From contig JBPESP010000004.1 in assembly GCA_051710585.1 (NCBI GenBank), positions 124,001 to 188,000 on the forward strand: a stretch of DNA of 64,000 nt. Reading direction: 5' to 3'. Numbering within the stretch: position 1 is the first letter of the stretch; each line of letters opens with the position of its first letter. The translations under genes and the position numbers were made by a program. Shown here piece after piece: positions 10,203 through 19,790 of this stretch. A model generated the notes under the pieces. That model saw only the letters and a program-made list of their open reading frames with translations. It did no database searches and was not told the DNA's origin. This DNA comes from JBPESP01 sp051710585 (GTDB lineage: Bacteria > Pseudomonadota > Gammaproteobacteria > Enterobacterales > Enterobacteriaceae).

Positions 10203-10655
10203 TTAATTGGATATCGACAGGCGTTTAATCGCCGTCTGTAAAGCAAAGTGATACCCGTCAGCACCGAAGCCGCATATGACGCCAACCGCAACATCAGATA
10301 GATAGGAGTGATGACGGAAAGCTTCTTGTGCATGCACATTAGATAAGTGAATCTCAATGAACGGGATTTTTACCGCTAATAGCGCATCGCGCAAAGCGAC
10401 GCTAGTATGGGTAAATGCCGCGGGGTTGATAAGAATAAAATCAGTATTACACTGGGCTTGATGGATACGGTCAATCAGCGCATGCTCCGCATTGGATTGA
10501 AAATGGCTAAATTTTGCCCTCAAGCTTCTAGCCAGTGCGCTTAAGTCCCCTACAAGATCAGCGAGCGTGGTATAACCATACTTATCCGGTTCGCGGATGC
10601 CGAGCAAATTTAGGTTCGGTCCATTGAGAAGTAAAATATGGAACTTATCGGTCAT
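10203..10655 (-). CDS. aroQ: AroQ, type II 3-dehydroquinate dehydratase
   Basis: AroQ dehydrates 3-dehydroquinate to 3-dehydroshikimate, the third shikimate-pathway step. It has 150 residues, the standard length for this dodecameric flavodoxin-like enzyme. Motifs: NGPNLNLLGIREPDKYG with the catalytic Tyr in the loop, FSHFQSNAEHALIDRIH, NPAAFTHTSVALRDAL with the substrate-binding Asn, EIHLSNVHAQEAFRHHSYLS with the catalytic His, and a C-terminal GFGADGYHFAL. Position upstream of accB matches many Enterobacterales, although E. coli K-12 lacks it. It appears intact while aroE, the next pathway enzyme, is dead in this window. Confidence 0.96.
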   Translation of the reverse strand: MTDKFHILLLNGPNLNLLGIREPDKYGYTTLADLVGDLSALARSLRAKFSHFQSNAEHALIDRIHQAQCNTDFILINPAAFTHTSVALRDALLAVKIPFIEIHLSNVHAQEAFRHHSYLSDVAVGVICGFGADGYHFALQTAIKRLSISN

Positions 10656-10859
10656 TCTATGGTTGCCCTCCCTTTAATTTACCTTATCTAGCAGAAATAA
10701 GCAAAGGTAAAGGATTTATTATTTTTTATTAATATTTCGCTGTTGGCTTATTATTGGAGTTATTTATTATAATGATATCGTGCGATTTTCGCAGCAAATT
10801 ATTAGCACTTTCCATGAAGATATCTCCTAAAGACCTGTGTAGAGCGGGAGCAAGATAAG

Positions 10860-11522
10860 GTAACTAACCGCTAGAGTGAAAGTGAAAAAATAATCTTTCA
10901 GTATATACCATTGGTGGATAACGAAATTTCTTAATAGCGTAATATAGAAGTACCAGCAATGAGATAGTATACGGTAGCGGGACCGGTAAAAAGATTTTTA
11001 TTGAGCAAAGATAGTAAGTTAGTGCCAGGATGGGATGGCTACATATAAATAAGATTATGTAAAATTTGCCAGCGATTTTTTTAATTTACACTCCGCCAAA
11101 ATGGCAGCTACAGATCAGTAACAGCAATATTTTATCCAGTCGGCCATAATACCAAGAATAAGATAAGGTCTAGTCACCAGCTATCGGTTGAATAAGTGCA
11201 AATTGTCAATCCCTGGCTCTAGTGGATCATATTTGACTAAATAGAGCATCCCTAAGCCGAAATACCATAACAAAAATATAAGCCCCCCAGCGGATCGGCT
11301 GGTACGCTGGGGGGCTTAGCAGATCAGTGACGGCACCAATAACGAGACCACCATAAACTTAAGTGCTATACGGCTGGTGGTATTATTAAATATCTTTGAA
11401 GAGGAGATCAGCACTGAACAACCCTTGTTCTTCACGATGTACATCAGAAACAGCAAGTATAATAAGGCAACCAAATGTAATGAGGCTTTTTAAGAAAAGG
11501 ATGTATTTAGACTCAGGCGCAA
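10860..11522 (-). pseudogene. msrQ: msrQ (heme membrane subunit of MsrPQ) pseudogene
   Basis: MsrQ passes electrons from the quinone pool to the periplasmic methionine sulfoxide reductase MsrP. The fossil starts at a TTG right after the msrP stop: LRLSLNTSFS, a stop, then KASLHLVALLYLL (family K--LHL-ALLPLLWL). It continues IFNNTTSRIALKF (family IQHFTGRTALKF), GIDNLHLF, TRPYLILGI (family ELITRPYLTLGI), LTYYLCSIKIFLP (family LHYLWSVKI-SP) and YYAIKKFRY. Several stops and frameshifts break it. The hydrophobic, multi-helix character is still obvious. Confidence 0.88.
11279..11318. repeat. GC-rich stem-loop inside dead msrQ
   Basis: Perfect arms of about 14 bases (11279-11292 and 11305-11318) around a 12-base loop, with a central run of six C opposite six G. 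No T-run follows on either side, and it lies inside former msrQ coding sequence, so a terminator role is doubtful. Confidence 0.8.
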
Positions 11523-12260
11523 TTAGAGATTTTATCCCAAGTCGAGGTTGTATATTTACGAAAGACTGATCACGTGATCGGCATAACTATTACATAGTAT
11601 CGTCAGCTATAGTTTTACGTCCAGAATAGCTTAGTTGCCAATCACCATCTCCGTTGTCTGCGGTCAGCGGAATGGAGTTGAGGTTAGTGCAAAACCCAGG
11701 TTTATTCAGCACCACCAAATATTAGTCGTGGTGGGGCATGTTATCAAAATTTAACTGGGATACGCATGATCGACTTTATTCCTTTGGAACCGTATTTCCG
11801 GGGGGTGTAATTAGCCTCGTCTGTAGCGCCGGTTTTTTTCGGCGCCGGCATCTCACTATAGATCCCTATGGTTATTAACGCCAGCGGATACATCGCTTCA
11901 TTCAACTAAATGGGGGCCTCCAATGTACGGATATTATACCGGCTCTTATTATAAAGCTGTTTTCTTTCCTAGCATTCTGTTTGGAACATTAAGTGTTAAG
12001 AAGGCAAAAAAAACTTGTTTGGCTTATATAGGCTCTATCAACTTCAGTAATTTTTAAACTTAAAACCGATCCAAGGGGAATCACTATCAACCATGTCTCC
12101 TCCATGCAGAACGGCCACTAAATATATTCCTCTATGGAGGAATCTCTTAAAATATTAGCCGTATCTAGCATCATCAGTTTCGCCACCTCGTCACCTCTCT
12201 ATCGATGAGGATCTGCCACCCCTCGCTTTTTAACCGCTGGCGTAAGCGGCGTTTTAGCGC
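11523..12260 (-). pseudogene. msrP: msrP (periplasmic methionine sulfoxide reductase) pseudogene
   Basis: MsrP is a molybdopterin enzyme that repairs oxidised methionine in envelope proteins. Remnants: GDEVAKLMMLD (family GEVAKPLTLD), ILRDSSIEEYI (family L--RFPLEERIYR), then a degraded RCVEAW segment followed by LIVIPLG (family MVIPWIG), LNEAMYPLALITIGIYS (family LDEAMHPLTLMTVGVYG), PRKYGSKGIKSIMRI (family PWKYGFKGIKSIV-I), AILDVKL and a terminal YADHVISL--IYNLDLG-NL (family YA-QVASLYRGLDLRENF). Stops, frameshifts and a missing N-terminus show it is dead. It directly precedes msrQ with no gap. Confidence 0.88.
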
Positions 12261-14040
12261 CTAGACTATCGGGTGGATTCAAGTCCAGTGGTTTAATTGG
12301 TAAATAGTTTCAGTAATTTGATCCTGACTGAAATAACAACTAATTTAGTAAGCGCCACTGCAAGAGATCGGCTAACGGTAATAGGAGTAATGATTAGCAT
12401 TTTCAATATGTTACAGATACCCGTTATCCGAAACTCAGCGGTAGCGAGAATTATTCTTGCCGTATTATCCTGATTGCAGTCAGTTATCTCCTGCAGCAAC
12501 ATATTGATAAGCAGATATATATCTGCCGCGTATAAGCGCGCAGGTCAATGGGCGCTAGAATTAATCATCGTATTTCTTATTCTTCACACTACCTGGCTCC
12601 AACGGTAAATACAGTCGTAAGAGTTGCTGGAAATACCTGCCAGATGGATTAACTACAGCAGAAGAGATAACGTATGTGAATAGACGAATATAAAATACCC
12701 ACTCTAATCGGAAGTGCAATTAATCGCCTTCTGCACAATTTAGCACTGTTGCATGAGCACGTAGTTAGATTGATATTTTGATCCGCAATTTACCGGGGTC
12801 AAGCCGCACGTATCGATTAAGCAACTAGTAATCGTTCTAGAATAAACTGGCGCTATAGCTTAAGGATAAGTAGGGTATCGGCATCCTAATAAATTTAGTG
12901 TCAGTATCGCGCAAGCGTTATTTGGACGCGCCGTAGGCACGCTTAATTTTCACAAAGATTTGCTGTATATCAGTGTAAAGTACCTACTGGCCAGGCATAC
13001 GGTGGTAGAGATGATAGAGAGTTCCAGATAATGCCGCCAACGAAATATAGACTTACAGGGGAGCAACTTGTCAGTCTAGAATAATTATGTACTTCAGAAG
13101 GGGTGGGATAATATCAAACGACGCATCCTGTGCTAGGTAATACGTTGCCTGACAATGACGCGTAATTCCTTATCCATCCCATCTTCGGGAGCTAAAGATT
13201 TGCTCTATTATTACATGTAATATATAGTTATCAATCGTATCCATGATGGCAGTATCATCCTGGTCTCCGCTGAATTCCTACGGTGATGCATCATTGGCCT
13301 GGTGTAGCGTTATGAACGCTAGCAACTGCTAGCCTGTACATGCTATTGTCCAAATTTTCTGTTATAGTATTACCTATTAGAGTAAGTGTAACCGCACTCT
13401 TTCGGTATTATTTTTTTTTGCTGCTAGTTACCCGATAACTTTATATAGTGATATAGCGCAGTAAATTGATGCGTATCTAAATTATTTTTTAATTTTTTTT
13501 ATGCAATCTCTGTTAACACTTTGGAACTGTTACGTCTAACACTACACTGTCTGATTAGACTCCGTTACCCGCTAACGATCAACCGGTGTGGGGATGACCT
13601 GATAATTACCAGTCATATTAGTCTGGTACCAATTGTCATTAAACTAGACCTGGTATGATGCACGATATCGCTCGGCGTTAGAAAAAAATAACTTCTTGTG
13701 CAAAGTTTGCTGAAAACTTACCTAGGTACAGGCACGGTTTTTTTTGCGTTCGGCGACTGACTCTGCTCTGCGCGCGAGTGGCAAACTTTACTGAAAGTAC
13801 CCTCCATGGTGGGCGATGGAGATTTTTTCTTCATTTCGATCAAATCGTTAGCAAAGTTTTTAAAAATATTAACGACTTGATAGTATCATTAAAGTTTATG
13901 TAAAATAACATAAAATGCCTTAAAATCTCTCTATGTTAGTAGGTATGTATAATGTACGAATAGAAGAATTTACCCGATTCTAACCCTTAATATTCATTAT
14001 ATGAAACGTCAGAAAAAAGTGATAATACCAGATTATTCCT
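12261..14040. other. decayed DNA upstream of mreB
   Basis: Enteric synteny predicts acuI (minus) and csrD (plus) here. I searched for AcuI and CsrD motifs and found nothing convincing. An ORF at 12293-12502 on the minus strand may include the msrP N-terminal region but does not align clearly. A 20-base palindromic region near 13315-13333 (GCTAGC elements) and a terminator-like hairpin near 13802 are the only structures noted. Confidence 0.5.
13802..13830 (+). terminator. candidate rho-independent terminator upstream of mreB
   Basis: A 6-base stem (CTCCAT 13802-13807 with ATGGAG 13816-13821) around an 8-base loop, followed by ATTTTTTCTTC. It would end transcription of a vanished upstream gene, plausibly csrD by synteny. 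Confidence 0.5.
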
Positions 14041-14201
14041 TAATTAAAATCTACAGAGGAGATTTCTTTAGTAAGTAGGAATATTAATTAAGCATGTACT
14101 TTATAGAAGTCGCGCGTTTTACGCCTTGTCGCTACTTCTTGTGGTTGGTAAAGTAGGTAAATTTTATTTTTTGCTACACCTTGCAGGATTATCCTTCAGT
14201 T

Positions 14202-15245
14202 ATGTTTAAAAAATTTCGGGGTATGTTTTCCAATGACTTATCCATTGATCTAGGTACCGCAAATACCCTTATTTATGTAAAAGGACAGGGCATTATCCTG
14301 AACGAACCTTCTGTTGTTGCCATTCGTCAGGACCGAGCCGGGTCACCGAAAAGCGTCGCTGCCGTCGGCTATGGAGCGAAGCAGATGTTGGGACGTACGC
14401 CTGGCAATATCGCGGCCATTCGGCCAATGAAGGATGGCGTTATCGCTGATTTCTTTATCACTGAAAAAATGCTACAACACTTCATCAAACAGGTCCACAG
14501 CAATAGCTTTATGCGGCCCAGCCCAGGCGTATTGGTCTGTGTTCCAGTGGGGGCGACCCAGGTAGAGCGCCGAGCAATTCGCGAATCTGCGCAGGGTGCA
14601 GGCGCACGCGAAGTATTTTTGATTGAAGAACCCATGGCTGCTGCTATCGGTGCCGGCCTGCCAGTCTCTGAAGCAACGGGATCAATGGTAGTGGATATCG
14701 GCGGTGGTACCACTGAGGTTGCTGTTATTTCGCTTAATGGCGTGGTGTATTCCTCTTCTGTACGCATTGGAGGCGATCGCTTCGATGAAGCTATTATTAA
14801 CTATGTGCGCCGAAATTATGGCTCACTGATAGGCGAAGCCACGGCGGAGCGAATTAAACACGGTATCAGTTCCGCTTATCCGGATGACGAAGTGCGCGAG
14901 ATTGAAGTGCGTGGCCGTAATCTAGCCGAGGGCGTGCCACGCAGTTTCATCCTGAACTCGAACGAGATTCTGGAAGCGTTGCAGGAGCCCTTAACAGGTA
15001 TCGTGAGTGCGGTGATGGTGGCGCTGGAGCAGTGCCCGCCAGAACTGGCATCTGATATCTCCGAACGCGGTATGGTGCTTACTGGTGGTGGTGCTTTGCT
15101 GCGTAACCTTGATCGCCTGCTGATGGAAGAAACTGGCATCCCGGTGGTAGTAGCTGAAGATCCGCTTACCTGCGTTGCCCGCGGTGGGGGGAAAGCATTA
15201 GAAATGATCGATATGCACGGCGGTGATTTATTTAGCGAAGAATAA
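14202..15245 (+). CDS. mreB: MreB, actin-like rod-shape protein
   Basis: MreB forms membrane-bound filaments that direct elongation-phase peptidoglycan synthesis with MreC, MreD, RodA and PBP2. From the ATG at 14202 (MFKKFRGMFSNDLSIDLGTA) the protein has 347 residues, exactly the E. coli length. The frame is open from a TTG at 14181, but alignment and the conserved leader (caggattatcc) favour 14202. Nucleotide-binding blocks are intact: DLGTANTLIY near residue 16, GDRFDEAI, DIGGGTTEVAVI and LTGGGALLRNLD. Substitutions are few. It is first in mreBCD. Confidence 0.98.
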   Translation: MFKKFRGMFSNDLSIDLGTANTLIYVKGQGIILNEPSVVAIRQDRAGSPKSVAAVGYGAKQMLGRTPGNIAAIRPMKDGVIADFFITEKMLQHFIKQVHSNSFMRPSPGVLVCVPVGATQVERRAIRESAQGAGAREVFLIEEPMAAAIGAGLPVSEATGSMVVDIGGGTTEVAVISLNGVVYSSSVRIGGDRFDEAIINYVRRNYGSLIGEATAERIKHGISSAYPDDEVREIEVRGRNLAEGVPRSFILNSNEILEALQEPLTGIVSAVMVALEQCPPELASDISERGMVLTGGGALLRNLDRLLMEETGIPVVVAEDPLTCVARGGGKALEMIDMHGGDLFSEE

Positions 15246-15334
15246 CCTGCCTCGAAAAAAAAGGGGGACCCGTCTGGATGAACGCGGCAATAGGCAGTCC
15301 CAAACAGCTTTTTATTGAGGAAAACTCATAGTTT

Positions 15335-16429
15335 ATGAAGCCGATTTTTAGCAGAGGACCTTCTCTGCAACTACGACTTTTCATGGCAGTCATGCTGGCT
15401 ATTGCCGCTATTATCGCCGATAGCCAGCTTGAGACGTTCGTAAAAATCCGTGCTTATATGGATATGGCCGTCAGTCCATTTTATTTTCTGGCGAATAGCC
15501 CGCGCAAGATGCTAGATAGTGTATCACAGATTTTAACGACACATGCTCAGCTGGCACTAGAAAACCGGGTGCTGCGCCAAGAGTTACTATTAAATAACAG
15601 TAAGCAGCAACAGCTAGATCTGTATAAACAGGAAAATGCTCGACTACGCGAGCTACTGGGTTCCCCTCTACGTCAGGATGAACAGAAAATGGTCACTAAA
15701 GTGATATCTACCAGTACCGATCCCTATAGCGAACAAGTGGTAATTGATAGGGGATTGGATAATGGTGTTTATGTCGGCCAGCCAGTTGTCAGCGACAAAG
15801 GCGTGGTAGGGCAGGTGATTGCTACCAGTAAACTGACCAGCCGCGTGCTGCTTATTTGCGCTGCTTCGCATGCACTACCGGTTCAAGTATTACGTAACGA
15901 TATCCGCATGATCGTTGCTGGCAATAGTTGCACCGAAGATCTACAGTTGGAGCATTTGCCGAGTAATACTGATATCCGCGTTGGTGATGTACTAGTGACC
16001 TCCGGTTTGGGCGGCCGCTTCCCAGAAGGGTATCTAGTGGCAGTGGTATCCTCAGTAAAAGTTGATACTCAACGTGCCTACAGTATTATTCAGGCTAGAC
16101 CCACCGCAGGTTTGCAGCGATTGCGTTATTTGCTATTGCTATGGGGCGGGGGCGCCGATCCGCGCGACGAAATACCGCTACCACCAGAGGCGGTACACAA
16201 TGTAGCCAATAAGCGCCTGATGCACATGATGATACCGCAGATTCCACCGCCTACCAGCGGTGTTGCCCAACCAACATCGCGCTGCATGGCGATCAAAAGT
16301 GCGGATAATCATGCAACTTCGTCAGGCGTGGGTAGTACCGGCAACAGCGGCGATCGTCAGGATGCCGCCGTCGTAGTTAATAATTTACCGACACAAAAGC
16401 CATTTTTCAGTATTGTTAAAAAAAGGTAA
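15335..16429 (+). CDS. mreC: MreC, rod-shape scaffold protein
   Basis: MreC is a bitopic inner-membrane protein whose periplasmic domain activates the elongasome. It has 364 residues (about 367 in E. coli). It starts MKPIFSRGPSLQLRLF with one transmembrane helix at about residues 15-32. A coiled-coil follows (about 66-112, ENRVLRQELLLNN, YKQENARLRELLGSPLRQDE), then the beta-domain (VVIDRGLDNGVYVGQPVVSD, GLGGRFPEGYLVAVV, RPTAGLQRLRYLLLLWG). The last 80 or so residues form a variable, Pro/Ser-rich tail as in relatives. Its TAA overlaps the mreD ATG (TAATG), implying translational coupling. Confidence 0.97.
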   Translation: MKPIFSRGPSLQLRLFMAVMLAIAAIIADSQLETFVKIRAYMDMAVSPFYFLANSPRKMLDSVSQILTTHAQLALENRVLRQELLLNNSKQQQLDLYKQENARLRELLGSPLRQDEQKMVTKVISTSTDPYSEQVVIDRGLDNGVYVGQPVVSDKGVVGQVIATSKLTSRVLLICAASHALPVQVLRNDIRMIVAGNSCTEDLQLEHLPSNTDIRVGDVLVTSGLGGRFPEGYLVAVVSSVKVDTQRAYSIIQARPTAGLQRLRYLLLLWGGGADPRDEIPLPPEAVHNVANKRLMHMMIPQIPPPTSGVAQPTSRCMAIKSADNHATSSGVGSTGNSGDRQDAAVVVNNLPTQKPFFSIVKKR

Positions 16430-16917
16430 TGAACCGGTATCACCGCCGCGGCGCTTGGATTATTTGGCTATCGTTCCTTATTGCGATCGTTCTGCAAATC
16501 ATGCCCTGGCCACCGCAGTTGTATCTTTTTCGTCCATCTTGGCTTAACTTGCTTCTCATTTACTGGGTGATGGTGTTACCGCATCGGGTTAATATAGGTA
16601 CTGGGTTTATCCTTGGGCTAATAATGGATCTTATCCTCGGCTCAACGTTTGGCGTACGTGCCCTAACGCTCAGTATTCTCACTTATCTAGTAGTATTAAA
16701 ATTTCAGTTATTTCGCAATATGCCTCTTTGGCAACAAGCGCTAATTGTAATACTGCTGTCAGCAAAAACACAGCTGATCACATTCTGGGTAAATTTTTTA
16801 GTAACAAATATTTCATTTCGCCCAGAAATATTCTGGAGTAGTATGGTGGATGGTGTATTGTGGCCCTGGCTGTTTCTACTGATGCGTAAGATACGCCGGC
16901 AATTTACCGTGCAATAA
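16429..16917 (+). CDS. mreD: MreD, rod-shape membrane protein
   Basis: MreD is a polytopic inner-membrane partner of MreC. It has 162 residues, the same as E. coli. It contains IIWLSFLIAIVLQIMPWP, LPHRVNIGTGFILGLIMDL, STFGVRALTLSILTYLVV and SFRPEIFWSSMVDGVLWPW, with four to five hydrophobic helices, and ends in a basic tail, RKIRRQFTVQ. The start codon overlaps the mreC stop. Downstream the former yhdE and rng of the same cluster are dead. Confidence 0.96.
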   Translation: MNRYHRRGAWIIWLSFLIAIVLQIMPWPPQLYLFRPSWLNLLLIYWVMVLPHRVNIGTGFILGLIMDLILGSTFGVRALTLSILTYLVVLKFQLFRNMPLWQQALIVILLSAKTQLITFWVNFLVTNISFRPEIFWSSMVDGVLWPWLFLLMRKIRRQFTVQ

Positions 16918-16936
16918 GCGATAAAAGGAAATCACT

Positions 16937-17432
16937 TTGCACAGTACAAGAAATTACTAGCGTTATTGGATGTTTTTATGCGGTGATTGCCGTCCAGATG
17001 GAAGAACAGCGTTAGTCTGAAGAAAAGGCGTTAGTAGGCTTACATACGCCGGCGTGGTTTGTTCGTCTAAACACCGGTCAGTGTTAAGTGTCAATACCAT
17101 AATGGTGTTTGAGCAATATAGATGATAGAAAGAAACCGAAGGATTGTGGATATGCCTGACAAATGCTGTAGCAACTTTACAGCAACTCCATCAGGAGATA
17201 AGCGCGATGGAACTAGGCTAATATCAAGCGGGTGATAAATTGTGTGGCTATGCAACATGACGTTTTTCGAATTTACGTTAGTTGTATCGATCCCTATATT
17301 ATTGCTAGCGGCGAATCAATGGACAAGAACAGTGGTTATTATGGCATTCATAATAAAGGCGGTATGTTTTTACGGTCGATACGCTGTATTTACCATGGTG
17401 TGGTAATAGGCTTTCTGCTGCTAAAAACCTAA
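16937..17432 (+). pseudogene. yhdE: yhdE (Maf-family nucleotide pyrophosphatase) pseudogene
   Basis: YhdE is a house-cleaning dTTP/UTP pyrophosphatase. The N-terminal half is shredded: LLALLDV, VIAVQMEEQR (family GIEEQRQP) and KKPKDC with shifted TNAVATLQQLHQE (family LEKPRDA-HA-QML-KLSG). The C-terminal half is an open frame from 17232: IASGESMDKNSGYYGIHNKG (family VASGEPLDKAGAYGIQGLGG), then YHGVVIG (family YHAVVGLP). It begins 20 bases after mreD, matching the enteric mreD-yhdE-rng order. The surviving open frame lacks the substrate-binding N-terminus. Confidence 0.9.
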
Positions 17433-17477
17433 AATATTCAGTGAATCAAATGTTTAAATATTAGTAATAAAATTTAT

Positions 17478-19010
17478 AACCACTGCATTGTTTGCCAACA
17501 TCATGTTCTCCGAAAATTAAGTTACTTATGTCAACTACAGAATCCTGTAAGAAATCCATATCAAGCCTAGAAGGCACGGTACAGTATTATTGTCGGTAAC
17601 ATTTTTTTTACAAAGGAAAGTTAGGCGCTTGCTGCCAGGTATGCAGATACGGCCTTTGTTGATATACCGTTATGGAGATATAAACCGCATTTCTTCATGC
17701 TTTAGATATTTTATCCCCTACAGTAAATGGGCGCGGCGAAGAAAAAAGAATTTTCAAGTTCGAGATGTCGCCAAGAAGGTACATCGAAGGCAGGATATCA
17801 TGGTTCAGGTTGTGAAGGATTATAAAGGATCTCCCCTCGGAACAAAAGAAGCGCACAGCATGAGCACTAATATCATGCTACCATCCTGTTATCTAGTCTT
17901 TATGCCTAGCGATACTCATATGTGTATATCTCATTGGCGTAATGATAGCAATATGGAGCAGGAGAGATTAAAAAAATCGTGGTACGATATTGCAATACGT
18001 ATGGTTATTTATAATATGTATCGCAGCTGAAGGTATATCTAGTGAAAAACCTGTCTTAGAAGCTGGCTTCCTAAGACGGCTCTCTATAGCAGGGTCATGG
18101 AACATAATAGCCGAAATTAGACTCACGATAATAAGCTGTAATAGAGGATTAGGGCTTTCTCAATATATTTATAGAATATTTCAGTGGAGTAACGACGCTG
18201 GGTAGAATCCGCGATTATTTATGTCTGAAAAGATAATTACTGCTGGGTTTTCTGCCGAAAATATTCCAGAAATGACCACAAAGCTCGAATATTATAGTAG
18301 CAAACAAGAAATTTTTAATCTCTATAATAGAGAAAATGAAATTTTAGCGCTCACTAAAACATAAAGTGAAGTTGAAATCTAGTGGCTATTGATCATTAAT
18401 CAAACCAAAGTAATGAATACTATTCAATATAAATACGACCATTTCATTAGCCACTGCAATATTGATAAAACGATATTTTCAATACCAATGTCGAAGGAGG
18501 TATAAGTAGTTGCGCGCCAGCTGCAACTGCGTAATCTTAGCGGGATTATCATTATTAATTTTATCGATATGAGTAATAAGCAATAGGAACATAGCCAGCG
18601 AGTGCTGCATTCCCTTAAGCAGGCGCTGAGTACAGAAAAGGTGAAACTAGTATCAACAGTTTTTAGGAGTTATTTCTAACAGAAATAACATATAACGCAC
18701 ACGTAAAATTATTAAGTATGTATGTTGTGTAGCGAGTGTACTACCTATCTGTCGCGGCTGCGGAAAAGTGGAAACATCAAAAATGATGTGCTATGAAATC
18801 ATGTATAAAATTGTGTATGGCACCATGTTTATGACTCCGATCGTTTTCTGATCTGTGCCTCCCATTGGCAATTGTGTTTAGTCTCATAAAAGTAATGAAT
18901 CCCACGCAGATAACGGTGACGAAGGTGAAAATCTTCTTCAGTAAGCAGGTGGTAAAGGTAGAAATAGAGTCGTTTACAGCCGCCAGCAGTTTGATGTTGT
19001 GGTGATATAA
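17478..19010 (+). pseudogene. rng: rng (ribonuclease G) pseudogene
   Basis: RNase G matures the 16S rRNA 5' end and decays mRNAs. Remnants run the gene's full length: VTYVNYRIL-EIHIK (family VAYIDGGILQEIHIE), RKVRRLLPGMQ, an open stretch with QDIMVQVVKD (17800) and SCYLVFMPSDTHMCIS, IAAEGISSE, ENEI with KVKLKSSGY (family KVELKSGGY), a shifted NLSGIIIINFIDMSN (family NLGGIIIIDFIDMNN), CYEIMYKIV, and the final QQFDVVVI before TAA at 19008. Many frameshifts and stops are present. Total length is close to the intact 1.47 kb, so decay is mainly by small mutations. Confidence 0.93.
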
Positions 19011-19100
19011 GCCGTTGTCCTCATGTAAATCTAATCCGTAACCAATAAAAGCCGTCATGGTGGCCGTGTTGGGCTGGGTAACGGTCACTAGGAAGACGGC

Positions 19101-19790
19101 GTGAAACGACTTACCAGGATATCAGTGGCAAGTTATGATGTTTCAGGGTGCTGTGTCTGGTGTTGCCATAGATGTATTGCTTCTGTTCGCAAACTATTTG
19201 TGTATTACATCACGTTTTTATGCCAATATTCAGTTGCGATAAATTAAAGGATAGTAGCTAAGAATCCTTCGGGCACAGATCTGATATTAGTGGTATTGAT
19301 AAGGCTATTATCAGAAAATACACGCATGTGTATGGCGGAGCGCTACGCTAGCGCTGAACGCGTGCAATCTTTAATTGCACTGGCACTGGCATTTCCGTGA
19401 CATCATCTTTATTGCCTGCAATTAATTTTTTTTAAACCTATATTGATGGGAGGGGATCATCGTGGTAGCTCCTATCAATTTTGATCGTCCTTCCAATCTT
19501 TTCCTACCTCAGTTGGATTATTTTTCTATGCTGCGGGCAACTAGAACACTTTTTTTGACCTCTTGAGAGAATAGCAGAAGAAGCATATTTCTGTACCGCA
19601 GCTCACATTTTAGCGTAATACCTTCAACCGTCATCGTGCGAGAAAATCGACAGACGTGTGCATGGATCTACATAATCAGTGTTGGATGGTAATATTTCTT
19701 AACTCTTAAGTTAAAGATGGGTTAGTAGGAAACCCTTTAATAGGGCCATTACAGAGATTGAATAAATTCTGAGATTTTCGTAAAGTAGAC
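19101..19790 (+). pseudogene. yhdP: yhdP 5' remnant (AsmA-like envelope protein)
   Basis: YhdP is a very large AsmA-like inner-membrane protein involved in phospholipid transport to the outer membrane. The fossil begins at a GTG (E. coli yhdP also uses GTG) with VKRLTRISVAS (family VRRLPGILL). It continues LHWHWHFRDIIF (family LLHMRWQFRDLTF), NLFLPQLDYFSMLRATRTLF (family DLFLRQFDHFDLRDSEVSF) and NRHRA. An intact gene is about 3.8 kb; beyond about 19.8 kb I cannot follow it. It sits 90 bases after rng, as in E. coli. Confidence 0.8.

Noticed and set aside
11279..11318. Rho-independent terminator between aroQ and msrQ
   Set aside because: The hairpin is inside former msrQ coding sequence and lacks a T-run in both orientations.
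12261..13800. acuI and csrD expected by synteny
   Set aside because: No convincing motif in any frame; left as unassigned decayed DNA.
14369..14767. 132-codon minus-strand ORF inside mreB
   Set aside because: Shadow of mreB codon usage; no recognisable product.
18777..19088. 103-codon minus-strand ORF
   Set aside because: Antisense to the C-terminal part of the rng fossil, whose plus-strand sequence is recognisable (CYEIMYKIV, QQFDVVVI).
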